Shown here one piece after another: positions 1-7,436 of a DNA stretch of 64,000 bases. This DNA comes from Candidatus Rokuibacteriota bacterium. Lineage in GTDB: Bacteria; Methylomirabilota; Methylomirabilia; Rokubacteriales; CSP1-6. The stretch lies in the NCBI GenBank assembly GCA_003220265.1, contig QHRW01000109.1, forward strand, positions 19,060 to 83,059, given 5' to 3'. The translations under genes were made by a program, and so were the position numbers. The notes below the pieces were generated by a model, which was not told where the DNA came from, did no database searches, and saw nothing but the letters and a program-made list of their open reading frames with translations. Numbering within the stretch: position 1 is the stretch's first letter; the number at the start of each line of letters is the position of its first letter.

Positions 1-181
1 CGCCGCCAGCCGCGCGCACCGCGGCCACGGCCTGGGCGAGCTCGGGCGCGCGAACGTCGGCCAGCGCGACACGCGCGCCCGCCTGCGCGAAGAGCACCGC
101 GCTCGCGCGGCCGATGCCCGTGGCGGCGCCGGTGACGATCGCGACTTTCCCTCGCAGCACGCCGCGCTCGGCCAGTCCCAT
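1..181 (-). CDS. SDR family oxidoreductase, N-terminal part (runs off the window)
   Basis: Only the first 60 codons are present. The gene reads leftward from an ATG at 181 and leaves the window at base 1. The N-terminus shows the short-chain dehydrogenase dinucleotide-binding signature: a VAIVTGAATGIG beta-strand/glycine loop at about residues 13-24, then an ALAD acidic turn at about 48-51 that would set NAD(H) preference. The active-site Ser-Tyr-Lys part lies outside the window. The start overlaps the stop of the upstream 80-aa gene as TGATG, so the two are probably co-translated. The substrate cannot be deduced. Confidence 0.85.
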   Translation of the reverse strand, partial: MGLAERGVLRGKVAIVTGAATGIGRASAVLFAQAGARVALADVRAPELAQAVAAVRAAGG

Positions 182-423
182 CAGCGGCGCACGCGACTCT
201 GGCGGAGGAGATCGGGATCGCCCGTCACCCACGCCACCACCGTCGTGGTGATCGCGCAGATCGCGCAGCGTCCCTCGCCGATCATCAGCGGCGCGCCGGC
301 CCGCTCCGCTGCCTCGATGCGCTGCCGCACGTTGCCACGCGGAAACGCCTGCGCGAGGCAGCGGAAGCAGTACGGCGCGTCGCGCGCGTGCAGGAACGCC
401 AGCAGCTCGTCGTCCATCGACAA
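181..423 (-). CDS. small protein with two CxxC pairs
   Basis: An 80-residue soluble protein with CFRC (about residues 19-22) and CAIC (about 53-56). This spacing suggests a single zinc or Fe-S site, but I do not recognise the family. There is no signal peptide. It lies directly upstream of the SDR gene with a TGATG overlap, which is the main argument that it is real. It may be a small accessory or regulatory protein of the SDR operon; function unknown. The 100-bp gap to the divergent VOC gene probably holds both promoters. Confidence 0.6.
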   Translation of the reverse strand: MSMDDELLAFLHARDAPYCFRCLAQAFPRGNVRQRIEAAERAGAPLMIGEGRCAICAITTTVVAWVTGDPDLLRQSRVRR

Positions 424-524
424 GCGGTATAGGGCACGGCGCGGCGCATTGCCAGTCGTGAAAGGATTTTCCTACGCGATGGCTAATTTCTGATCGGTCT
501 ATACTGGCGCCGGGAGGCACGGCG

Positions 525-998
525 ATGATCCAGGCCCGCAAGCTCGGCCACATCGTGCTGAAGGTTCGCGACGCGCAGACATCGAAGGAGTTCTACACCC
601 GCGCCCTCGGCCTCAAGGTGGCGCACGAGGACCACGAGCACGGCGCCGTCTTCCTCAGCTTCGGCGTCCAGCACCACGAGCTCGCGCTCTTCCAGCTCGC
701 CACCGGCGAGGCCCCGGATCCGACGCAGCCCGGCCTGCACCACATGGCCTGGCAGGTGGGCAGCTTCGCGGAGCTGCAGGCCGCCCACCGCGAGCTGGGC
801 GCCCTCGGCATCCCGGTCGAGTCCACCGTCGAGCACAACGTGTCGCGCAGCGTGTACTTCCGCGATCCCGACGGCAACCGCGTGGAGCTCTACTGCGACA
901 TGGTCGAGGACGGCTTCGAGGCCATGCGCACGCTGGGCCCCAGGCGCGACGTCCTCGACATCGAGACGGGTGAAGTGATCAGCCGCGCCGAGGGTTGA
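525..998 (+). CDS. VOC family protein (glyoxalase / extradiol dioxygenase fold)
   Basis: A 157-aa protein covering one full pair of beta-alpha-beta-beta-beta modules of the vicinal-oxygen-chelate superfamily. The expected 2-His-1-Glu metal site is visible: His9 (KLGHIVLKV), His71/72 (LHHMAWQV) and Glu120 (NRVELYCD). The RDPDGNRVELY segment is typical of catechol 2,3-dioxygenase-like members, so a ring-cleavage or glyoxalase-type reaction on a catabolic substrate is plausible; the substrate is unknown. A GGGAGG Shine-Dalgarno sequence lies 9 nt before the ATG. It overlaps the next gene by four bases (TTGA), so the two form an operon. Confidence 0.9.
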   Translation: MIQARKLGHIVLKVRDAQTSKEFYTRALGLKVAHEDHEHGAVFLSFGVQHHELALFQLATGEAPDPTQPGLHHMAWQVGSFAELQAAHRELGALGIPVESTVEHNVSRSVYFRDPDGNRVELYCDMVEDGFEAMRTLGPRRDVLDIETGEVISRAEG

Positions 999-1618
999 CG
1001 GAAGCCTTCCCGCCCGCCGCCTACGAGCGGGAGGACGAGTCGCCCGACGCGCGCTTCTACGACGTCCCGCGCCGGGTCGTGCACATCGACGACGGGGCTA
1101 TCGCCGCCCTCGGCCGGCTGTACGCGGACGTGCTGCCGCCGGGGGGCCGGCTGCTGGACCTCATGAGCAGCTGGCGCAGCCACCTGCCGGCCGGCTTCCG
1201 CGCCGGCGAGGTCGTGGGGCTGGGGTTGAACGCCGCGGAGATGGCCGACAACCCGCAGCTCACGCGCCACGTGGTCCACGACGTCAACCGCGAGGCGCGC
1301 CTGCCGTTCGACGACGCGACGTTCGACGGCGCCGCTTGCGCGGTATCGATCCAGTACGCGACGCAGCCCGTCCGGCTCTTCCGCGAGGTCGCACGGGTGC
1401 TCCGGGCCGGCGCGCCGTTCGTGGTGTCCTTCTCCAACCGCTGCTTTCCCACCAAGGCCGTGGCCGTGTGGCTCGCCGCCACGGACGCGCAGCACGTCCA
1501 GCTCGTGCAGACCTACTTCGAGGCGTCCGGCGGCTGGACCGAGGTGAGCACGGAGAACCGGTCACCGGGCCCGGACGGCGATCCGCTCTATGCCGTGTGG
1601 GCCCGGCGCGACCGCTAG
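995..1618 (+). CDS. class I SAM-dependent methyltransferase
   Basis: 207 residues with a Rossmann methyltransferase layout. Motif I is the variant LLDLMSSWRSHLP (about residues 49-61), without the usual GxGxG. VVGLGLN and an FDGAACAVSIQY post-II/III segment follow, then a FREVARVLRAGAPFVVSFSN strand-5 region. This variant motif I is seen in a subset of uncharacterised methyltransferases. The start is inferred as TTG at 995 because it gives a TTGA overlap with the VOC stop. The methyl acceptor is unknown; co-translation with a VOC enzyme suggests small-molecule metabolism. Confidence 0.8.
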   Translation: MTEAFPPAAYEREDESPDARFYDVPRRVVHIDDGAIAALGRLYADVLPPGGRLLDLMSSWRSHLPAGFRAGEVVGLGLNAAEMADNPQLTRHVVHDVNREARLPFDDATFDGAACAVSIQYATQPVRLFREVARVLRAGAPFVVSFSNRCFPTKAVAVWLAATDAQHVQLVQTYFEASGGWTEVSTENRSPGPDGDPLYAVWARRDR

Positions 1619-2832
1619 CTGCGCGGGCGGTTGCTCGCGGGCGTGAGGTGGAAGCCCGCCAGGAGGTCGCGCGTGTCGGTCACTTCCTTGAGCGTGCGGA
1701 ACGGGAGCTGGAAGGCCGGGCGTGAGGCGATGATCATCATGCCGAAGTTCAGCCCGGCGGCCAGGAGCTGCAGCACCGGCAGGGCGAGGTACTCGAGGAG
1801 CTGGTCGCCCTTGGCGTGCAGCCACTCCAGCTCGCGCTTGAAGTCCTCCAGCGCGCCGCGCCACCACGTGGGCGACACGACGGCGGCCACGGCCAGCGCC
1901 CGCGCGTCGTCGACCTTGAGCGAGCGGCGTGAGATGAAGGCGAGCAGCGGCGCCGCTCCATGCTGCGCGAACAGGAGCCACGTCGCGCCCCGCACGCCCA
2001 GCCAGCCGCAGGAGGCGACGAGCATCGTCGCCCAGAAGCCCAGGCGGATGCCGGCGTCGCGCGCGATCCACGGCGACACCGCGTCGATGAACTCGCGGTA
2101 GAGGAACATCACCTCGAAAAACATCACGAGCAGCTCGACCACGACGATCTGGGCCAGGAACTTCAGCTCGCGCAGCCGCACGGCCTCGCTCAGCGTCTGC
2201 AGGCAGGCGAAGCTGCCCATCACCAGCATGAGGAGGAAGGCGAACAGCAGGGCGGCCGTGAAGCGCGAAGCCGGCCCGCCCGAGAGCTCGCTCAGCACGC
2301 CCGTCACCGTCGGCATCATCGTGTGGGTGAAGACCGTGGCCTCCAGCACGCACCAGGCCAGCAGCATCACGAAGGCGACCCACGGCACCCCGGGCTGGAA
2401 GTACGCCGGCGCCAGGCGGCCGGTCACCCTGAACGGTAGCGCGGCGACCTGCCGCACCGACTCGACGACGAGCCGCATGACCAGCGCCGCCACGGTCACG
2501 AGCCAGCCCGCCGTCACGCCGGCCACGCGGACGATCCCGACCCAGTAGAGCCACACCGAGCGCGCGGCGTCCCACCAGGCCAGCAGCATCATCGACGCGA
2601 AGCGCACCCGGCCGGCGCGGAACGGCAGCGTGTAGAGCGAGAGCAGCGTGACCCAGATCGCGCCAACGGCCAGCAGCGCCGGAAAGAGCAGGAAGACGTA
2701 CTTGGCGGTCGTCACCCACGGCGGCGCCGGATTGAGGAAGAAGGCGAGCAGCGCCTCCTGCATCCGCGGCACCCAGGCGACGGGCGCCAGCAGCAGCGCG
2801 ATCACTTCCTGCCACCGTTCAGGCACGACCAT
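1615..2832 (-). CDS. polytopic inner-membrane protein, unknown
   Basis: 405 residues with about seven or eight hydrophobic segments, including around residues 45-67, 105-125, 150-172, 190-215, 225-245 and 265-290. The soluble C-terminus is rich in charged residues. There is no catalytic motif and I do not recognise the family. It is convergent with the methyltransferase and overlaps its last four bases. It lies only 9 nt downstream of the lytic transglycosylase on the same strand, so the two are probably co-transcribed and it may act at the cell envelope (inference). Confidence 0.75.
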   Translation of the reverse strand: MVVPERWQEVIALLLAPVAWVPRMQEALLAFFLNPAPPWVTTAKYVFLLFPALLAVGAIWVTLLSLYTLPFRAGRVRFASMMLLAWWDAARSVWLYWVGIVRVAGVTAGWLVTVAALVMRLVVESVRQVAALPFRVTGRLAPAYFQPGVPWVAFVMLLAWCVLEATVFTHTMMPTVTGVLSELSGGPASRFTAALLFAFLLMLVMGSFACLQTLSEAVRLRELKFLAQIVVVELLVMFFEVMFLYREFIDAVSPWIARDAGIRLGFWATMLVASCGWLGVRGATWLLFAQHGAAPLLAFISRRSLKVDDARALAVAAVVSPTWWRGALEDFKRELEWLHAKGDQLLEYLALPVLQLLAAGLNFGMMIIASRPAFQLPFRTLKEVTDTRDLLAGFHLTPASNRPRS

Positions 2833-2841
2833 CCGGGCCTC

Positions 2842-3645
2842 CTATGGGCTGTTGGTGTCGCGGACCGGGTCCGAATCCCAGCGCACGGTCGCCCGCTCGC
2901 GCCACGGGCCCAGCGCAATGGGGCGCGCGGGCGGCGGCGGCCAGTCGAGCGAGACGACCTGCGTGGCCACCACCGGCACCACCACGGTCGGGCGCTGTCC
3001 ATAGATGCGCGCGGCCGCCGCGTGCGCGGCCGCCGGATCGTAGCGGCGCAGCACGCGGATGACGTAGCGCCGCGTCTGCGGATACGGCGGGATGCCGCGA
3101 TAGGCGATCACCGCGCGGTCGCCGGCGTTGTAGGCGGCCAGCACGAGCGGCAGGTCGTTGTGGAAGCGCTGCATGAGGACCCGCAGGTGCCGCACGCCGC
3201 CGTCGAGGTTCGCCTGCATGTCGAACGAGTCCTGCACGTCGAGGCTGGCCGCGGTGGCGGGCATGAGCTGCATGAGCCCCTGCGCGCCGCGCCGCGACAC
3301 CGCCCTCGGGTTGAACTCCGACTCCACGGCGACGATGGCGGCGACGAGCCGCGGCGACACCCGGTGGCGGGCCGCCACTTCCTCGATGTGCGCCATGATC
3401 TCCGCGGTCGTCGGCCGCGACGGGACCGCGTCGCCGGCGTCGCTGTCCTCCGCGGCGTCGGCGTCCCCGGCGAACTGCACCAGGGCGCCCGGCGACGGTA
3501 CGGCCCCACGCTGCGCGATCGCATAGCCCCCAGCGAGCGTCAGCACGAGCATGGCCAGGCCGAGAAGCCGGCGTCGCCCGGCGTCGTCGCCGCGGTGGGG
3601 AGCTTTGGTGGTGCGCATGGTGTGGGTGCGCATTCGGTGGTCCAA
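2842..3645 (-). CDS. membrane-anchored lytic transglycosylase (SLT domain)
   Basis: 267 residues: a basic N-terminus, one hydrophobic anchor or signal segment (about 26-45), an acidic linker, then a Slt70-type lysozyme-like domain (about 85-215). The catalytic glutamate is Glu108 in the AIVAVES context, followed by the GAQGLMQLMPATA and ALAAYNAG-type signatures (here VLAAYNAGDRAV). It would cleave peptidoglycan glycan strands to 1,6-anhydro products in the periplasm, for remodelling or to open the wall for machines such as pili. Starts at 3645, 3633 or 3618 are all possible. A sigma-54-type promoter lies just upstream at 3671-3687. Confidence 0.9.
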   Translation of the reverse strand: MDHRMRTHTMRTTKAPHRGDDAGRRRLLGLAMLVLTLAGGYAIAQRGAVPSPGALVQFAGDADAAEDSDAGDAVPSRPTTAEIMAHIEEVAARHRVSPRLVAAIVAVESEFNPRAVSRRGAQGLMQLMPATAASLDVQDSFDMQANLDGGVRHLRVLMQRFHNDLPLVLAAYNAGDRAVIAYRGIPPYPQTRRYVIRVLRRYDPAAAHAAAARIYGQRPTVVVPVVATQVVSLDWPPPPARPIALGPWRERATVRWDSDPVRDTNSP

Positions 3646-3670
3646 CGTGTCAGCGTGGGCGCCCTAGCGG

Positions 3671-3687
3671 GAGCAACGGGGATGCCA
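3671..3687 (-). promoter_or_regulatory. putative sigma-54 (RpoN) promoter of the lytic transglycosylase
   Basis: On the minus strand the sequence reads TGGCAT-CCCCG-TTGCT. This matches the -24/-12 consensus TGGCAC-N5-TTGCW with one mismatch, in the correct spacing. The predicted start of transcription falls near 3660, just before the candidate start codons. A near-identical element sits upstream of the pilin gene (23190-23205), and both are preceded by a GGTC-rich block. Confidence 0.55.
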
Positions 3688-3818
3688 GACCCCGGGGTCC
3701 AAGGCACAAGAACTTGATTTAACAGCGATTATAGGGGCTGACTGGTCAGAGAACGCCCAGCCGCAGCCGTGCTAGGACTGACGGTTTGTGACCGACCCCG
3801 TGACACCCGGGCAAGCGG

Positions 3819-5018
3819 CTACGACGCGGCGCGTGATCTCCGGACGTCGAACTTGAACAGCCCCGCGGCGTTGAGCCCGAGGATCTTCGCGCGCGAGTCG
3901 TCCGAGAGCCCGCTCATCGTGCGCTCGATCGCCTCCGCCGAGTGCGGCCACGTGCCTTCGTGGTGGGGATAGTCGTTGCCCCACATGAAGCTGTCGGCGA
4001 GGTCGAAGCGCTCGGCCAGCGCGAGCCCGACGCGGTCTTCCTGGAATGACGCGAAGCCGTGCATGCGGTAGTACTCGCTCGGCAGGTGCTTGAGCTTGGG
4101 CCGCACCCAGAAGTGATGCTTGCGGTACGCCTCGTCCATCGCGTCGAGCATCCACGGCACCCAGCCGATGCCCGCCTCGATCGTGGCGAACCGCAGGCCC
4201 GGGAACCGCTCGAAGACGCCGGAGGCGCAGAGATTGGCCACCGGCTCGATCGTCGGCGACAGCGAGTGCGAGACGTAGTTGATGACGGCGCCGCCGTTGC
4301 CGCGCGAGGCGCGAGGGTCGCGCCCGGTGGAGACGTGGAACGTGATGGGCAGGCCCGTGTCCTGGATGACCGCCCACAGCGGGTCGAACACCGGCAAGTT
4401 GTAGTTGGGATGATCGACGTCGTGCGCGCCCCACACCGGCTTGCACGGCAGCGTGAGCGCGCGAAAGCCCAGCGTGGCCACGCGCTGCACCTCGGCGATG
4501 GAGCCCTCGAGGTCGGCGGTGGCGATGGCGGCCACGGGCGAGAGCCGGTCGTTGTAGGGCCCGAACGTCTCCCACGCCCACTCGTTGAACACGCGGCACT
4601 GCGCCTGGGCGAACACCGCGTCGGGCGTGGCCCACATCGACAGCCCCTTGTTCGGGAAGATGATCTCGGCGTCGATGCCGTCGCGGTCGTGGTCGCGCAG
4701 CCGGTCGCGCGGATCGGCGCCCGCCTTCTGCCGCAGCATGTCCTCGCCCTCGAGCTCGTTCACGCGCAGGCGATCGGGCCGGTGGCCCTCCGACACGCGC
4801 CACATCACGCCGCTGGCGTCGGTGATCACGCGCGGGATGCGCTCGCGATACTTCTTGTCGATGCGCTCGGCCCAGAGGGTCGACGGCTCGTTGGCGTGGC
4901 AGTCGGCGGAGACGATGAAGTACTTGTTCGGATCGTCGGGGCGCGCGGTGCGGGTCCAGCCGGCGTGACCCGGCGATTGCAGTCGCCACTGGTTGGGAAC
5001 GTCGACGTGCAGGCTCAT
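3819..5018 (-). CDS. amidohydrolase family protein (amidohydrolase_2, TIM barrel)
   Basis: 399 residues from the ATG at 5018, chosen because it overlaps the upstream stop as ATGA; another ATG lies 12 nt earlier. It carries the amidohydrolase_2 landmarks: SADCHANEP near the N-terminus (Asp-x-His metal pair), a central ITFHVSTG histidine, and a C-terminal GNDYPHHEG aspartate. Members of this family hydrolyse or decarboxylate organic acids and lactones with one divalent metal. It is the last gene of a five-gene operon with LLM, thiolase-fold and DUF35 proteins, suggesting a terminal hydrolytic or decarboxylation step in degrading an unknown compound. Confidence 0.9.
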   Translation of the reverse strand: MSLHVDVPNQWRLQSPGHAGWTRTARPDDPNKYFIVSADCHANEPSTLWAERIDKKYRERIPRVITDASGVMWRVSEGHRPDRLRVNELEGEDMLRQKAGADPRDRLRDHDRDGIDAEIIFPNKGLSMWATPDAVFAQAQCRVFNEWAWETFGPYNDRLSPVAAIATADLEGSIAEVQRVATLGFRALTLPCKPVWGAHDVDHPNYNLPVFDPLWAVIQDTGLPITFHVSTGRDPRASRGNGGAVINYVSHSLSPTIEPVANLCASGVFERFPGLRFATIEAGIGWVPWMLDAMDEAYRKHHFWVRPKLKHLPSEYYRMHGFASFQEDRVGLALAERFDLADSFMWGNDYPHHEGTWPHSAEAIERTMSGLSDDSRAKILGLNAAGLFKFDVRRSRAAS

Positions 5019-5461
5019 ATGACCTTCCATTGCACGAGGGTGAAGGGCACCTTGGCGTCGTCGTGAGGCTCGAAGACGGCCTCGACGGGCGCGCCGATCG
5101 TCACGACCTGGCGCGGATCACCGAGCAGGTTGCCGAGCATCCGGATCCCGCCGGCGTGCGCCAGCTCGACCAGCACCACGATGTACGGCCCGTGCTCCCG
5201 GAGCGCCGGATGCACGGGATGCCACGCGCGCTCCCAGGTATAAATGATTCCGCGGCCGTCCACGCGCGTCCAGCCGACCTCGGGCGACAGGCACGCGTGG
5301 CAGATCCACTCCGGCCCCCACTGCCACGCGCGGCAGCGCTCGCAGCGCTGCACCAGCAACTCGCCGCGACGCGTGCCGGCCCAGTACGGCGCGTCGAGCC
5401 CGTCCGGCTCGGGCACCGGCGCCGGCAAGCCGGCCGGCAGGTAGGACGCCGCCGGCGCCAT
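5015..5461 (-). CDS. Zn-ribbon/OB-fold (DUF35) partner of thiolase-fold enzyme
   Basis: 148 residues: an N-terminal rubredoxin-like zinc ribbon with CERC and CHAC (about residues 38-54), then an OB-fold that begins at a GIIYTWE strand. DUF35 proteins are obligate partners of SCP2-type thiolase or aldolase proteins (for example ChsH2 with Ltp2, or BbsA with BbsB) and help bind the acyl-CoA. The thiolase-fold gene immediately upstream overlaps by TGATG, exactly the expected pairing. The start at 5461 is set by that overlap. Confidence 0.9.
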   Translation of the reverse strand: MAPAASYLPAGLPAPVPEPDGLDAPYWAGTRRGELLVQRCERCRAWQWGPEWICHACLSPEVGWTRVDGRGIIYTWERAWHPVHPALREHGPYIVVLVELAHAGGIRMLGNLLGDPRQVVTIGAPVEAVFEPHDDAKVPFTLVQWKVI

Positions 5462-6642
5462 CAGACCGTCGCCGCGCCGCCGAGGATGAGGCTCGAGACC
5501 GGCGTCACCATCGGGCCCGAGATCACCATCGAGACCTCGGCGCCCTCCACCTGGCTCGTGGACTCGCCGCGGATCTGGCGCGCGGCCTCGATCACCAGCT
5601 CGAGGCCGTGCATGTAGCACTCGGCGAGGTTGCCCCCGCTGGTGTTGAGCGGCAGCCGGCCCGTCGGCGCGAGCAGGTTGTCGACGACGAGGACGTCGTT
5701 GGCCTCCTTCGCCGTGAAGAAGCCGTGCTCGACCAGGCTCATCAGCACGCCGCCCGTGAAGTTCTCGTAGCTCTGCACGACGTCCACGTCACCCGGCCCC
5801 ACCCCGGCCATCGCGTAGAGGTGCGGCGCCACCGTGGTGAAGCTGGACGTCGCGTAGAGCGGCGCGTTGTGCGCGCGGGCGGCGTTGCGGTGCTCCGAGC
5901 CCTGCGCGGCGCCCAGCAGGTACGCCGGCCGCGGGCGCAGATCGCGGGCGCGCTCGGCCGAGACCACGATCAGCGCCGCCGCCCCGTCGTTCTCCATGCA
6001 GCAGTCGTAGAGCCGGAAGGGCTCGACGATCCAGCGCGAGGCGTCGTAGGCCTCCGCGGTGAGCGGGCGGCCGTGCATCACCGCGCGCGGGTTGGCCTGC
6101 GCGTGGTGATAGGAGGCCAGCGCGATCGCGCGCTGCGCCTCGGGGCGGATGTCGTGCTCGTGCAGGTAGCGCATCACGCGCATGGCGAAGCGCTGGGCCG
6201 GCGAGATGAGCCCGTAGGGGAAGGTCATCGCCTGCTCGCCCGAGACGGTGGCGACGGGCGGCGCGGCGCCGAAGCGCTGGAACTGGCCCTGGGCGAGCGC
6301 GCGGAAGACCACGACGCAGTCGGCGAGCCCGCCGGCCACGGCGGCGGCGGCATTGGCGACCGCCGCCGAGCCGCCACCCCCGCCGCCACCCCACTGCATG
6401 TTCGAGAAGCGCAGCTCGGGCAGGCCGAGCGCGGCGGCGATGCGCGAGGGATCGTTGCGGTCGTTGCTGTAGGAGGCGAAGCCGTCGATCGCGCGCGGAT
6501 CGAGTCCGGCGTCCGCGCACGCCGCCAGGATCGCCTGCAGCGCGAGCTGGAACTCGGACACCGGGGCCCGGCCGTGCTTGTAGTACGCCGTCTCGCCGAC
6601 GCCCGCGATGGCCACGCGCCCGCGGAGCGTCCGCGCCTTCAC
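5461..6642 (-). CDS. thiolase-fold protein (SCP2/lipid-transfer type), probably aldolase- or thiolase-like
   Basis: 393 residues from a GTG at 6642 that overlaps the hydrolase stop as GTGA. The fold is clear: RVAIAGVGETAY N-terminus, YDCCMENDGAAALI in the second half, and a C-terminal NTSGGNLAECYMHG glycine-rich loop of the SCP2-thiolase family. Where classical thiolases carry the nucleophilic cysteine (about residue 85-92) there is a run of seven glycines after Trp84, so ordinary Claisen chemistry is doubtful. Cysteine-less relatives such as Ltp2 are retro-aldolases that work with DUF35 proteins, and a DUF35 gene follows. It probably cleaves a CoA-thioester side chain; substrate unknown. Confidence 0.88.
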   Translation of the reverse strand: MKARTLRGRVAIAGVGETAYYKHGRAPVSEFQLALQAILAACADAGLDPRAIDGFASYSNDRNDPSRIAAALGLPELRFSNMQWGGGGGGGSAAVANAAAAVAGGLADCVVVFRALAQGQFQRFGAAPPVATVSGEQAMTFPYGLISPAQRFAMRVMRYLHEHDIRPEAQRAIALASYHHAQANPRAVMHGRPLTAEAYDASRWIVEPFRLYDCCMENDGAAALIVVSAERARDLRPRPAYLLGAAQGSEHRNAARAHNAPLYATSSFTTVAPHLYAMAGVGPGDVDVVQSYENFTGGVLMSLVEHGFFTAKEANDVLVVDNLLAPTGRLPLNTSGGNLAECYMHGLELVIEAARQIRGESTSQVEGAEVSMVISGPMVTPVSSLILGGAATV

Positions 6643-7436
6643 GCGAGGAACTCGCGCACCATCCGGGCGACGCGCTCGGGCTGCTCGACGTGCGGCGCGT
6701 GGCCGGCGCCCTCGACGGTCTGCACGCGCGCGCCCGGGATCCGGCGCGCGAACTCGTCGGCGTAGACGGGCGGCACCAGCCGGTCTTCCTTGCCCCACAC
6801 CAGCAGCGTCGGCGCGCTCACGCGGTGGATGCGCTTCTTGAGCCCCTTGTCGGGAATCGGCCACGTGAACTTGCCGGTCGCGCCCATCGCCCACATCAGG
6901 CGCACGCGCGCGGCGGCGGCCGCCTCCGGCGGCGAGGCAGCGTCCAGGATCCCGAGCATGCGCTTCGCCGCCTCGCTGCTCGGATCGCGGAACACCCAGG
7001 CCGGCAGCTCGGCGGGATTGACGGTCATCCAGTTCACGACGCGCTCGCTGTCGCGCCAGAAGCCGATCGGGTCGAGCAGCACCAGCTTCCGCGTGCGCCG
7101 CGGATAGGCGGCCGCCATCTCGCAGGCCACCATGCCGCCGAAGGAGTGGCCGACCAGCACGGCCGCGTCGATCTTCAGCGCGGTCAACAGCTCGTCGTAG
7201 CAGAGGACGAGATCCCAGAGCCCGTCCAGGTGATAGATGTCGTCGGGCGCGCCCGGCGTCGTGCCCGGATGCTCGGGGGCGTGCACCGTGAAGGCCTGCG
7301 CCAGCTCGGTGAGGAAGGGATCCCACGTGAGGCCCCAGGGACCGTGGAAGAACACCAGCGCCGGGCCGGCGCCCTCGGACAGCACGCGCATGCGCACCTT
7401 GTCCTGCCACACGGTGACCGTCTGCTCGCGCGTCAT
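6639..7436 (-). CDS. alpha/beta hydrolase
   Basis: 265 residues with the alpha/beta-hydrolase core: an FFHGPWG oxyanion-loop region (about 29-35), nucleophile elbow GHSFGG with Ser98, the acid in the WGKEDRLVP turn, and the catalytic His in EGAGHAPHVEQP near the C-terminus. The ATG at 7436 overlaps the LLM gene stop (ATGA). The family includes esterases, C-C hydrolases and epoxide-type enzymes. Within this operon it most likely opens an ester or lactone, or a product of the LLM flavoenzyme (inference). Confidence 0.9.
   Translation of the reverse strand: MTREQTVTVWQDKVRMRVLSEGAGPALVFFHGPWGLTWDPFLTELAQAFTVHAPEHPGTTPGAPDDIYHLDGLWDLVLCYDELLTALKIDAAVLVGHSFGGMVACEMAAAYPRRTRKLVLLDPIGFWRDSERVVNWMTVNPAELPAWVFRDPSSEAAKRMLGILDAASPPEAAAAARVRLMWAMGATGKFTWPIPDKGLKKRIHRVSAPTLLVWGKEDRLVPPVYADEFARRIPGARVQTVEGAGHAPHVEQPERVARMVREFLA

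Noticed and set aside
500..505. TATACT as -10 of the VOC gene
   Set aside because: No acceptable -35 exists at 16-18 bp; a single hexamer is not enough to call a promoter.
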